DNA from: Lysobacter dokdonensis DS-58
GTDB taxonomy: Bacteria > Pseudomonadota > Gammaproteobacteria > Xanthomonadales > Xanthomonadaceae
Length of the DNA stretch: 64,000 nt
NCBI RefSeq assembly: GCF_000770795.1
Contig: NZ_JRKJ01000016.1
Location: 62,001 to 126,000 of the forward strand
Direction: 5' to 3'
A program made the position numbers and the translations under genes. Under the pieces are notes generated by a model that was given only the letters and a program-made list of their open reading frames with translations, was not told where the DNA came from and did not search any database. The number at the start of each line of letters is the position of its first letter. The first letter of the stretch is position 1. Positions 1 to 7,943 of this stretch are shown here, piece by piece.

Positions 1-2
1 CC

Positions 3-143
3 GAAGCGCATTGCGAACACCATCGCCGCGGCGTGCACGCCGGGAACTACAGCGACCTGCCCTTGTGGGACATGCTCGCGGGCACGTGGCGCAATCCGGC
101 CGATTTCGAAGGCGAGCTGGGCTTCGAGACGCCGCGCGCATGA
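3..143 (+). CDS. Sterol desaturase / fatty acid hydroxylase family protein, C-terminal end (partial)
   Basis: Only the last 46 codons lie in the window; the gene begins upstream. The visible end contains a histidine cluster (HCEHHRRGVH) followed by AGNYSDLPLWDMLAGTW, which matches the C-terminal block of the integral-membrane fatty acid hydroxylase / sterol desaturase superfamily, where histidine clusters hold a di-iron centre. The stop codon overlaps the ATG of the next gene (ATGA), so it is translationally coupled to the operon that follows. The substrate cannot be told from this fragment. The family call rests on a short stretch but the motif is distinctive. Confidence 0.75.
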   Translation, partial: EAHCEHHRRGVHAGNYSDLPLWDMLAGTWRNPADFEGELGFETPRA

Positions 144-805
144 ATCTCGCCGCCCAGTCCGTGCGCGCAAGCGAACACGCATTCCCCATCTTGCGATGGG
201 TGTTGCTCGCCTGGCTCGCCGTCTACGTCCCCGCCTATGCGCACGCTTACGGCGCATGGCACTTCCTGATGCTGTGCAACCTCGGCGTGCTGCTCACCGT
301 GGCGGGCATCGTGTTCGACCGTCCGCTGCTGCTGGGGAGCCAGGCCGTCGCGGCGCCCGGCATCTTCGTGGCATGGATCGCCGATGCGGGCGTTCGATTG
401 GCCACCGGCGCGCACTTGCACGGCGGGACCGCGTACATGTGGGACCCCGCGGTTCCGGTGCTCGTGCGCGTGCTGTCGCTGTATCACCTCGCCTGGCCGT
501 TCGTGCTCGCCTGGGCGCTTGACCGGCGTGGCTACGACCGGCGCGGACTCTGGCTGCAATTGGGCATCGCGGCCGCGACGTTCGCCGTCGGCGTCGTGCT
601 CGCATCGCCGACGGAGAACCTGCAATACGTCTGGCACGCACCGGGAGCGACGGTCGCGGTGCAGTCGCCTTGGACGCGCGCGTGCGTGTTGTTCGCGTCG
701 CTCGCGGCGGTTTACGTCGTCACGCACGTGGCGCTGACGTTGCTGTTCGCGCGCCGCGCGCCGCGTGCATTCCGCCTGCGCGCACCGGTAGGATCGGGCC
801 GATGA
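140..805 (+). CDS. Multipass membrane protein of unknown function
   Basis: 221 residues, mostly hydrophobic, with about six predicted membrane spans and a basic C-terminus. The ATG overlaps the upstream stop (ATGA) and the stop overlaps the next ATG in the same way, so this gene sits inside a tightly coupled operon. A conserved-looking polar segment (SPTENLQYVW) lies between two late spans. I do not recognise the family. From its neighbours (a sterol-desaturase-like hydroxylase, an Lgt-like transferase and a radical SAM protein) a role in membrane lipid modification or transport can be inferred but not shown. A longer open frame begins at 11 but would lie almost wholly inside the preceding gene. 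Confidence 0.7.
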   Translation: MNLAAQSVRASEHAFPILRWVLLAWLAVYVPAYAHAYGAWHFLMLCNLGVLLTVAGIVFDRPLLLGSQAVAAPGIFVAWIADAGVRLATGAHLHGGTAYMWDPAVPVLVRVLSLYHLAWPFVLAWALDRRGYDRRGLWLQLGIAAATFAVGVVLASPTENLQYVWHAPGATVAVQSPWTRACVLFASLAAVYVVTHVALTLLFARRAPRAFRLRAPVGSGR

Positions 806-1155
806 CCGGGACCGCCCTCACCTTGGTGCTCGCTGCCGCGTTGCTGCCTTACGTGGCGTTGGCGCTGTACGACGGCTGGCTGCATGAGAAGGCGCGTCGC
901 GTCCCACGCGTCGAACAGGCGTTGCACGCCCTGCTCTTCGTCACGGGTGTCGCATTCGTGTCCGGCGTTTTCACCGGACGCAGTTGGCTGGCGGTGCCGG
1001 CGCTCGGGGTGTTCGCGTTCGCCGCGATCTGGGACGAATGGGGCTTCCATGGTCCGCTCGATGTGCGCGAGCGTCGATTGCATTACGTTGCGTACGCCTG
1101 CTTCGCGGCCTTCGTCGCGGTGGCTTGCGGGACCGGTGCGCTGCGGTGGCCGTGA
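802..1155 (+). CDS. Small multipass membrane protein of unknown function
   Basis: 117 residues with three or four hydrophobic spans. A charged DEWGFH segment followed by DVRERRLHY sits in a loop about two thirds of the way along and is the only obviously polar, possibly catalytic, element. Start and stop both overlap neighbouring genes (ATGA at the front, GTGA at the back), so it is expected to be co-translated with them. No family recognised. Its position next to an Lgt-like enzyme suggests a membrane accessory protein; this is inference. Confidence 0.65.
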   Translation: MTGTALTLVLAAALLPYVALALYDGWLHEKARRVPRVEQALHALLFVTGVAFVSGVFTGRSWLAVPALGVFAFAAIWDEWGFHGPLDVRERRLHYVAYACFAAFVAVACGTGALRWP

Positions 1156-1886
1156 GGCCGGACCTGCAACTCGCGTACTCGGGCATGGTGCTGCTCGGGC
1201 TGATCCTGTTACTCGTGTTCCGGCCGGCGGGGCACTACGGTTCGGTCGAACGCAAGCAATATTGGCGCCTGCAATTCATCACGCTCTTCGCCGCACTGAT
1301 CGGCGCGAAGTTCGCCGTGCTGATGGGCGACGGGCGCTGGCCGCTCGTGCCGTTCCATGATTGGATCGGTTTGCTTCTCTCGGGGCGTTCGATCGTCGGC
1401 GCGCTCCTGTTCGGGTTCCTCGCCGCCGAAGCCGCGAAGCCCCTGTTGCGTTATCCGCTTCCGCCCAACGATCGCTTCGCGCTCTTGCTGCCGTTCTCGA
1501 TCGCCACCGGTCGCATGGGGTGCTGGATGGCCGGGTGCTGCGTGGGCATCGAATCGGACGGCCCCATCGCACTGGTCGGCGTGGATGGTGTGTCGCGCAT
1601 TCCCGCGCCGTTGATCGAGATGGCCTTCCATCTCGCGTGCGGTGTATTGCTGATCGTGTTGTTCCGGGCGCGGTCGTTGCAGGGACGGTTGTTCGCGCTG
1701 TACCTGGTGGTCTACGGCGCGTTCCGGATCGTGTCGGAGTATTGGCGTGTCACGCCGAAAGACTTCGGCGGGTGGTCGGCGTATCAGTGGATGGCGCTGG
1801 CCATGATCCTGGCCGGCGGCGTCGCCCTGTACGCACGGCGCGGTTCGGGCATCATCGCGGCAAGACCGGCGGGGGGAACGGCATGA
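1152..1886 (+). CDS. Lgt-like membrane transferase (prolipoprotein diacylglyceryl transferase family)
   Basis: 244 residues starting at a GTG that overlaps the previous stop. About seven membrane spans. GRMGCWMAGCCVG and the late YGAFRIVSEYWR correspond to the glycine/arginine-rich and fR..EffR blocks of Lgt, which moves diacylglycerol from phosphatidylglycerol to lipoprotein cysteines. Canonical Lgt is usually somewhat longer and sits beside thyA; here the gene lies between small membrane proteins and a radical SAM enzyme. It is therefore probably a divergent paralogue that transfers or remodels a glycerolipid rather than the housekeeping enzyme. The three cysteines in the active-site block are unusual compared with E. 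coli Lgt. Confidence 0.7.
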   Translation: MRPDLQLAYSGMVLLGLILLLVFRPAGHYGSVERKQYWRLQFITLFAALIGAKFAVLMGDGRWPLVPFHDWIGLLLSGRSIVGALLFGFLAAEAAKPLLRYPLPPNDRFALLLPFSIATGRMGCWMAGCCVGIESDGPIALVGVDGVSRIPAPLIEMAFHLACGVLLIVLFRARSLQGRLFALYLVVYGAFRIVSEYWRVTPKDFGGWSAYQWMALAMILAGGVALYARRGSGIIAARPAGGTA

Positions 1887-2086
1887 CCGAATCGAACGAA
1901 CCCGAACAACCGCAACGCAAGCCGCCGCCGGGCCCGCCCGAAATCCACGAAGCGTGGACGCGCCAGGATCGTGGCGGCGACAACACCGAAACCAAGGGGT
2001 TGGCGACCGGCTGCGGCATCGCCATCGCCGCCGTGGCGGTCTTCGTGCTCCTGTTCATCGGCATCTGCGGCCCGGCGTTCCGCTGA
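1883..2086 (+). CDS. Small single-span membrane protein
   Basis: 67 residues: a proline-rich acidic/polar N-terminal half (residues 1-40) followed by one hydrophobic segment (about 44-63) with a cysteine near its end. The ATG overlaps the stop of the Lgt-like gene (ATGA) and the next gene starts one base after the stop, which supports translation. No family recognised. It may be a tail-anchored accessory subunit of the operon's enzymes; this is inference from position only. Confidence 0.6.
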   Translation: MTESNEPEQPQRKPPPGPPEIHEAWTRQDRGGDNTETKGLATGCGIAIAAVAVFVLLFIGICGPAFR

Positions 2087-2087
2087 T

Positions 2088-2813
2088 ATGCCCGCCCTCC
2101 ACCTGATCGATGCGGTCAAGCGCCGCCTGCACCGCGACATCGTCGCCGACCCGGTCCTGCACGCGCGCGTGCTGAACCTCTATCTGTGCGGCGAGGCCTA
2201 CCCGCACGCAGTCGACGATTACTTTCCGATCGAGCACGTCGATTGCCCCGACCTGGCATCGACGATGCGCGCGCACATGCAGGACGAAGACAAGCACATC
2301 GCCCTGTACGCGAAGGCGATCGAGAAACTCGGCTGCGAGGTGATCGACCTGGACGACAGTGCGATCTTCAACGTGGTGATCCGCAGCCACACGCCGTCGC
2401 CCTGGCGCGTCGAGCCCGGGATGGACGCCGACGCGCGCAACGACCGCATCGCGAACTTCCTGGCGCACGCGCACTTCCTGGAGAAACGCGTGGCGCACTC
2501 GTTGGAAATGCACCTGGACGCCTGCGCGCATTCCCCTTCGCCCTACCCGGGCAAGGCGGTCTCCGCGGTACTGTCCGACGAAAACCGCCACGTGGCGTAC
2601 ACGATCGACGCGGTGCACGACCTCGTGCCGCGCCAACGTGCGAACGACATCCTCGCCGAGCATGCGCGTGCCGAGCGGCGTGCGAACCTGGATTTCTCCT
2701 CGCGCACGCTGCTGCGCTTGCTACGCGAAGAAGCCGATCATTGGCCGGCGGGACGCCGCCCGTTCTTCGGCGCGGTCGCGTGGGCCATGCGCAGGATGAT
2801 CGCCGGTGCGTAG
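2088..2813 (+). CDS. Ferritin-like di-iron protein
   Basis: 241 residues, predicted all-helical and soluble. Two carboxylate/histidine motifs typical of four-helix di-iron proteins are visible: EDKHIALYAKAIEKLG (E..H) and DENRHVAYTIDAV (DE.RH), each preceded by acidic helices. This is the arrangement of ferritin-like oxidases and oxygenases, so an O2- or peroxide-dependent oxidation or desaturation is plausible. The gene begins one base after the previous stop and its end overlaps the GTG start of the radical SAM gene by 8 bases. The substrate is unknown; the operon suggests a lipid. Confidence 0.7.
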   Translation: MPALHLIDAVKRRLHRDIVADPVLHARVLNLYLCGEAYPHAVDDYFPIEHVDCPDLASTMRAHMQDEDKHIALYAKAIEKLGCEVIDLDDSAIFNVVIRSHTPSPWRVEPGMDADARNDRIANFLAHAHFLEKRVAHSLEMHLDACAHSPSPYPGKAVSAVLSDENRHVAYTIDAVHDLVPRQRANDILAEHARAERRANLDFSSRTLLRLLREEADHWPAGRRPFFGAVAWAMRRMIAGA

Positions 2814-4344
2814 GCCGATCTCGCTTGCGTTGCAAGCAGCCGCGCCACCACGCGCGCTCGACGCGCGCCTGGAAGATCTCGCGGTTCCATTGCGCTCGCT
2901 CGACGAGCCCGCCGTGCGCGCCGCGTTCGCTTTGGACGCCAGCGACGCGCTGCTGAAGACCACGCTCAGCCTGTGCCCGACGTGCTTGTCGCACGTACCC
3001 GCGGCCGTGCTGCAACGCGGGCGCCAGGTGTGGTTGCACAAACGCTGCCCGGCGCATGGGCCGAGCGCGGCGGTGATCGAGAACGACATCGCCTTCTACC
3101 GCGTATCGAGCAAGGACCGCTGGGGCCGCATCTACGGCGGTGCGCAGCGGTTCGACATTCCGGCGTTCGGCGGCGCCTGTTGCGGGCCGGGCGAAAGCTG
3201 CGGGCCTGTATCGCCGTCGGCGGACGACGCCGTCGGGACGGACGCGCCCGCGCACGATTTCAGCGACCAACAACCGAACAAGACCTGCACCGTCCTGGTC
3301 GAAGTGACCGACGCGTGCAACCTCGCCTGCCGCGTGTGCTATTCGGATTCCAAGGGCGATCGCGTGTTGCCGCTCGAGGTGTTCAAAACGCACGTCGCCG
3401 CATTGGTCGCGCGCAAGCAGCGGCTGGATTCGGTGCAGCTCACTGGCGGCGAGGCCAGCCTGCATCCGCAGTTCTGGGAACTGCTCGAATGGCTTTGCGC
3501 GCAGCCGGCGGTGGGCAAGGTGTACCTGCCCACGAACGGACTGCTGTTCAACCGCCCCGGATTCGCGCAGCGGCTCAAGCCGCTGCGCGAACGCGTGCTC
3601 GTGCTGCTGCAGTTCGACGGCCGCGACACGGGCGCCAACCCCGTGCTGCGCAAGGCCAAGCCGGAACGCCAGCGCGAGACCTTGATCCGCACGCTCGACA
3701 AGCTGGGCATCGCGATGCAGTTGACAATGACGCTCAGCCACGGCGTGAGCGAGGACGACATCGCGTGGGTCGTCCAGCAAGGCCTGCGCCACCGCAACGT
3801 GCGGCTGATCGCGATGCAACCCGCGTTCTTCTCCGGCCGCTACGAACTGGGTGGCGAGGCGACGCAACGCCTGACGCTCAGCGATTGCGTGAAGGGCGTC
3901 GTCGCCGGCATGGGCGGCAAGGCGCGCACCGAAGACTTCATGCCGATCCCGTGCAGCCATCCGAACTGCGGATGGGTGACCTTGTTCGCGCGCCGGTTCG
4001 GCATCGTGCGCAACATCGCGCGCAACGTCGACCTCGATGCGGTGATGAACGACGTGGCGTACAAAACGCTGCTCGACAAGGAGCAGATGCGCGGGATCGT
4101 CGGTACCAAGGGGTCGCTCGGCAGCCGCATCGCCGCGCGCGTCGGCCGGTGGCTGATCCGTCCGAAGGATGTCTTCGGCATCGCCATCAAGCCCTTCATG
4201 GACCGCTTCAGCTACGACCAGGACCGCGTGTCGGCGTGCTGCCACCACATCCTGGACACGCACGGCAACGCAGTGAGTTTCTGCGAATACAACGCCCGGC
4301 TGCGCCACGCCGATTCGTGGTCGCGGTTCCCGGTACTGCCCTAG
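2806..4344 (+). CDS. Radical SAM enzyme, COG1964 / tetraether-synthase-like
   Basis: 512 residues. The [4Fe-4S]-SAM motif is C171-N-L-A-C175-R-V-C178, followed by a GGEASLHP segment like the GGE motif. Ahead of it is a rubredoxin-like module, C57-PT-C60 paired with C81-PAH, characteristic of the COG1964 family that includes archaeal Tes (MJ0619), which joins lipid tails through carbon-carbon bonds. Further cysteines (CSHPNCGW near 385-390, and SACCHHILD followed by FCEYN at the C-terminus) could bind auxiliary clusters. The start is a GTG overlapping the ferritin-like gene; a slightly later start is possible. An unusual lipid-modifying reaction is inferred from family and operon; the exact reaction is unproven. 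Confidence 0.8.
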   Translation: MRRPISLALQAAAPPRALDARLEDLAVPLRSLDEPAVRAAFALDASDALLKTTLSLCPTCLSHVPAAVLQRGRQVWLHKRCPAHGPSAAVIENDIAFYRVSSKDRWGRIYGGAQRFDIPAFGGACCGPGESCGPVSPSADDAVGTDAPAHDFSDQQPNKTCTVLVEVTDACNLACRVCYSDSKGDRVLPLEVFKTHVAALVARKQRLDSVQLTGGEASLHPQFWELLEWLCAQPAVGKVYLPTNGLLFNRPGFAQRLKPLRERVLVLLQFDGRDTGANPVLRKAKPERQRETLIRTLDKLGIAMQLTMTLSHGVSEDDIAWVVQQGLRHRNVRLIAMQPAFFSGRYELGGEATQRLTLSDCVKGVVAGMGGKARTEDFMPIPCSHPNCGWVTLFARRFGIVRNIARNVDLDAVMNDVAYKTLLDKEQMRGIVGTKGSLGSRIAARVGRWLIRPKDVFGIAIKPFMDRFSYDQDRVSACCHHILDTHGNAVSFCEYNARLRHADSWSRFPVLP

Positions 4345-4351
4345 CGTCGAG

Positions 4352-4993
4352 TCAGCAGCACCCCGTGCCCGGCGCGCATTCGACGCCGGGCGGCGCCGGG
4401 CGCAGGTCGCAGCCGGCCTGGTCGGAGTGCACCGTCAGCGCACCCCAGGCGAACTCGATGGGTGTGCCCGCCAACGCACCGCACGTCGGATACAACCAGT
4501 GCTTGCGCGCCACCGACACATGGCAACAGAACACGGGCCGGTCGCCGCCCTGCTGCGCATGGCCCCACCCGAATCCCGTCCCGATGCGCACGACATCCTC
4601 GAACACCGCGCGCACCGCATCGGTTTCGGTACGAAGATCGACGCCGACGTGGTCGACGTACGGGCGCGGGCGACGCGCGTCGTCATCTTGCAGCGCTTCC
4701 TCCTGCGCGATGCGGATGTGCGAGAAGATCGCGTTGACGCCGTCTGGGAAGCAGAACTTCACGTAGCCCTCCCGGCGGTGGTCGAGCCGCGCGCCGGCAT
4801 CGAGGAATGCGCCGACCGGCAGGGCATCGGTGTCCTCGACCTTGATGTGCAGGTGCAGCGAGTCCGCGCAGTCGATGGCGGTCGCGAAGGGCGAGGAGGC
4901 CTCGAACAACCATTCCACCCCGCACGCCTCGTCGGCCTTCAGCAGGCCGCAATCGCGCAACGTGTCCAGGCTGGAAGCGATGACGGCGGCCAT
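4352..4993 (-). CDS. Conserved hypothetical protein with Cys-rich C-terminus
   Basis: 213 residues, soluble, no signal peptide. It ends seven bases from the convergent radical SAM gene. Visible landmarks are FCFPDGVNAIFSHIRIAQEE, a VDHVGVDLR segment, FCCHVSVARKHWLYP, and a tail with five cysteines in the last 25 residues ending GTGCC. The paired cysteines and histidines suggest metal or cofactor binding. I do not recognise the family. The start at MAAVIASS is preferred over an upstream in-frame ATG that adds a basic 19-residue stretch. Confidence 0.6.
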   Translation of the reverse strand: MAAVIASSLDTLRDCGLLKADEACGVEWLFEASSPFATAIDCADSLHLHIKVEDTDALPVGAFLDAGARLDHRREGYVKFCFPDGVNAIFSHIRIAQEEALQDDDARRPRPYVDHVGVDLRTETDAVRAVFEDVVRIGTGFGWGHAQQGGDRPVFCCHVSVARKHWLYPTCGALAGTPIEFAWGALTVHSDQAGCDLRPAPPGVECAPGTGCC

Positions 4994-5024
4994 GCGGGAA
5001 CTCGAGTGGGGATGTTTGCCGATC

Positions 5025-6203
5025 CTAGGGCGGCATCGCGCACGACTCAACTGCCGGACGCGGCGTCGCGCGTCGGGTGCGGGCCCCGTCGTGGGCTGCG
5101 TCGTCGAACACCTGCCGGATGCGCGTGCATGCGCGCTCCATCGTGTACCGCGCTTCCACTTTCGCGCGCGCGGTCTTTCCGGCCAGCCACGCCGCGGTGC
5201 GGTCGCCTCGATAACGCAGGAGCGCGGCGGCGAATGCGTGGGTGTCCGCGTAGGGCACGATCACGCCGGCATCGTCTTCGACCAGCTCCACCGCGCCGCC
5301 GGCATTGGCGAAACACACGATCGGCTTTTCGAGGCGGGCCGCTTCGAGGCACACGAGCGGGAAGGGATCTTCGCGGGACGTGAGCGCGAAGACGTCCATC
5401 GCGGAGAGGTAGGCATCCGCCTGCACTTGCGGGCCGGAGAACGTCACGCGTCCGCCGATCTCCATGCGCGCCAGGTCGTGGCGGATGCGCCGGAGCTCCG
5501 ACTCGGAGCCGCCCCCGACCCACAGGAAATGGATGTCGTCGCAACGCCACGCCAGGTCGCGTGCGATCTGCAGGAACAGGTCGACGCCCTTGCGCCATTC
5601 GATCGTCCCGCATGCGCCGACGACGAACGCATCCGCCGCAATGCCCAGCTGCCTGCGCACGTGCACGGCATCGTCGATCGATCCGACGGGCTTCGCGAAC
5701 CCATGGACGACGTCGATCGGTGCGGCGATCCCGCGCGCGCGCAACATCATCGCGACGGCTTCGGACACGACGAGGAAGCGATCGACGTGCCGGCACAGGT
5801 ACGGGAAGCGCGCGTCCGTGAGCTCGCCTACCGCGTAGTCGAGTTCGTGCACCCACAGGAGCGTCGGCATGCCTGCGTGCTGGTAGCGTTCCAGGTGCGG
5901 CAGCGCCAGCACGGTATTGCCGACGACGAGGTCGTACCGTGCCTCGTCGCCGCGCGCGTCGTCGCGGATCAAACCCAGGCGCTCGCGTACGCGGTCCATG
6001 CCGCGCAGCCGCGGCGGCATCTCGATCCGCGGATGCAGCACCGTCGCCACTTCGGCGAAGTCGCCCTCCAGTTCGCCGCCGCGCAGCAACAGCACGTCGA
6101 TGGCGCACGACTCGTGCGCCTTGAGCCAGCGCAGGAACTGCAGCAGCAGGAGCGGCGCGCCCGTGCGGCTGGCTTCGTGGGCGATGAACAAGAGCCGCTG
6201 CAT
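5025..6203 (-). CDS. Glycosyltransferase, GT4-like
   Basis: 392 residues with a GT-B layout. The N-terminus (LLFIAHEASRTGAP) is typical of GT4-type enzymes. Mid-protein has VVHGFAKPVG and GTIEWRKGVDLFLQIA, and the C-terminal sugar-nucleotide site has REDPFPLVCLEAARLEKP, an E-x7-E-like block. No membrane segment. It probably adds a sugar to a cell-surface glycan, but donor and acceptor are unknown because no polysaccharide cluster surrounds it. It follows the MocR-type regulator on the same strand with a 61-base gap. Confidence 0.8.
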   Translation of the reverse strand: MQRLLFIAHEASRTGAPLLLLQFLRWLKAHESCAIDVLLLRGGELEGDFAEVATVLHPRIEMPPRLRGMDRVRERLGLIRDDARGDEARYDLVVGNTVLALPHLERYQHAGMPTLLWVHELDYAVGELTDARFPYLCRHVDRFLVVSEAVAMMLRARGIAAPIDVVHGFAKPVGSIDDAVHVRRQLGIAADAFVVGACGTIEWRKGVDLFLQIARDLAWRCDDIHFLWVGGGSESELRRIRHDLARMEIGGRVTFSGPQVQADAYLSAMDVFALTSREDPFPLVCLEAARLEKPIVCFANAGGAVELVEDDAGVIVPYADTHAFAAALLRYRGDRTAAWLAGKTARAKVEARYTMERACTRIRQVFDDAAHDGARTRRATPRPAVESCAMPP

Positions 6204-6264
6204 GCGCGCACCCGGGAGTCGAACTTCGACACTAAGTGCGAGGCACGGCCGCCGCGAGTTCCAG

Positions 6265-7728
6265 TCAGGCGGGGCTGGCGAGGTCCAGTTCGGTTTCCTC
6301 GAGCGCATCGAGGCAACGTACGAAGATCGGGATCGCGTCGCGGATGTCCTGCAACGACACCGCGGCGAACTTGAACAGCAGCCCGGCGCGGTCCGGCGGA
6401 TCGATGTATTCGGGGTCCACGGGGGCGATGCCCAGGCCGCGCCGACGCGCGATTTCGCGGAAGCGCTTGCCGTCCGCGCGCGTGCGGCCGCGCAACCACA
6501 CCAACAGGTGCATGCCGGCGTGCGAATCGGCGATCTCGATGCGGTCGCCCGCCTGGCGGCGCAGGCCATCGATCAAGGCGTTGCGGCGGGCTTCCAGCGC
6601 TTCGCTGCTGCGGCGCATGTGGCGGTCGAAGCTGCCGTCGGCGATGAAGTTCGCCAGCGCGACTTGTTCGATGGCCGGCGAGCCGAAGTCGTGCAGCCAC
6701 TTCGCCGCGACGAGGTCCCGTCGCAGTTGCGGCGGCATGACCATGTAGCCCAGGCGCAATGCCGGGAACATCGACTTGGAGAACGTGCCGACATAAATGA
6801 CGCGATGGCCGTTGTCGAGGGAGCGCAAGGGCGGCAGCGCGGGCGTGCCGTAGCGGAACTCGCCGTCGTAGTCGTCTTCGAAGACCCAGCAACCGTGCTG
6901 CTCGGCGTAATCGAGCAAGGCGCGACGCCGCGCCATCGACATGATCGCGCCGCTGGGGAACTGGTGCGACGGCGTGACGCACACCATGCGTGGCGCCTGC
7001 GCCGGCAACAGATCGCAGCGCAGGCCGTGCGCGTCGACCGGCACGCCGGCGACCCGCGCGCCGTGCGCCTGCAACACCTGCCGGATCGCGAAGTACTGCG
7101 GCTCTTCGATGGCGACGTCTTCGCCTTCGTCCACAAGAACACGTGCCGACAGGGACATGGCCTGCTGCGTACCGCCGACGACCAGCACGTCGTCGGGCGT
7201 CGCGACCACGCCGCGACGGCGCATCAGCAGCTCGCAGATCGCTTCGCGCAAGACCGGTACGCCCTGCGCGTCGGCGTTGAACGGCGAGGTGTAGGCCGCG
7301 GCCTTCGAAAGCGCCCTGCCCCACGCCGTGGTGAGGACCGGGTTGGTCGAGGGCGTGCTGACGTCGAAGCTGTAACGCACGCCGGGAATCTTGTGGCTGG
7401 GCAGCGTGGCGTGGTCGTGGAACTCGCGCGCGCGACGCGCGTAGCGCGATTGCGGGGCGAGTTCGCCTGCCGGCGCGACGGCGCGTTGCGTTGCGCGCAT
7501 CGCGCCTTCGGCGACGAAGATGCCGGAGGCCGCGCGCATTTCGATCACGCCTTCGACGCGCAGCTGTTCGTACGCGGCCACGACCGTGTTGCGTGAGATC
7601 CGCAGTTCGTGCGCGAGCCGGCGCGTCGAAGGCAGTCGCGTCCCGGCGGCGGTCCCCAGCGACACCATGCGCAGTGCGCGGGCCAGTTGCGCGTGCAGCG
7701 GCCCTTCCCCATCCAACTCCAGGTGCAT
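6265..7728 (-). CDS. MocR/PdxR-type regulator: GntR DNA-binding domain fused to aminotransferase-like domain
   Basis: 487 residues. Residues 1-75 are a GntR winged helix (GTRLPSTRRLAHELRISRN followed by TVVAAYEQLRVEG). From about 110 onward there is a fold-type-I aminotransferase-like domain with the PLP-lysine region GTFSKSMFPALRLGY. MocR proteins sense PLP or an amino compound and control vitamin B6 or amino-acid genes. The gene is divergent from the TonB-dependent receptor across 215 bases, so it may regulate that receptor or itself; no operator was identified. The start at MHLELDGEG matches the family; the upstream extension is unlikely to be translated. Confidence 0.88.
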   Translation of the reverse strand: MHLELDGEGPLHAQLARALRMVSLGTAAGTRLPSTRRLAHELRISRNTVVAAYEQLRVEGVIEMRAASGIFVAEGAMRATQRAVAPAGELAPQSRYARRAREFHDHATLPSHKIPGVRYSFDVSTPSTNPVLTTAWGRALSKAAAYTSPFNADAQGVPVLREAICELLMRRRGVVATPDDVLVVGGTQQAMSLSARVLVDEGEDVAIEEPQYFAIRQVLQAHGARVAGVPVDAHGLRCDLLPAQAPRMVCVTPSHQFPSGAIMSMARRRALLDYAEQHGCWVFEDDYDGEFRYGTPALPPLRSLDNGHRVIYVGTFSKSMFPALRLGYMVMPPQLRRDLVAAKWLHDFGSPAIEQVALANFIADGSFDRHMRRSSEALEARRNALIDGLRRQAGDRIEIADSHAGMHLLVWLRGRTRADGKRFREIARRRGLGIAPVDPEYIDPPDRAGLLFKFAAVSLQDIRDAIPIFVRCLDALEETELDLASPA

Positions 7729-7943
7729 CGATACTCCAAGGAAACCGCGAACTGCGCATTCGATCTTACGCAATCCACGCGCGATGCAGGCCAACGCGCA
7801 TCTGGACCTTGGTCGTTCGCGTTCACTGGCGCTATTCGCGTGCGCTGCGTGCAAATAGTTTTGGATTCGTTACGCGAGGCGCGGACTTCCACCGCGAGCG
7901 TGACCCATTGCCAATTCAACCGCACACGGGGAGTTCCATTCCG

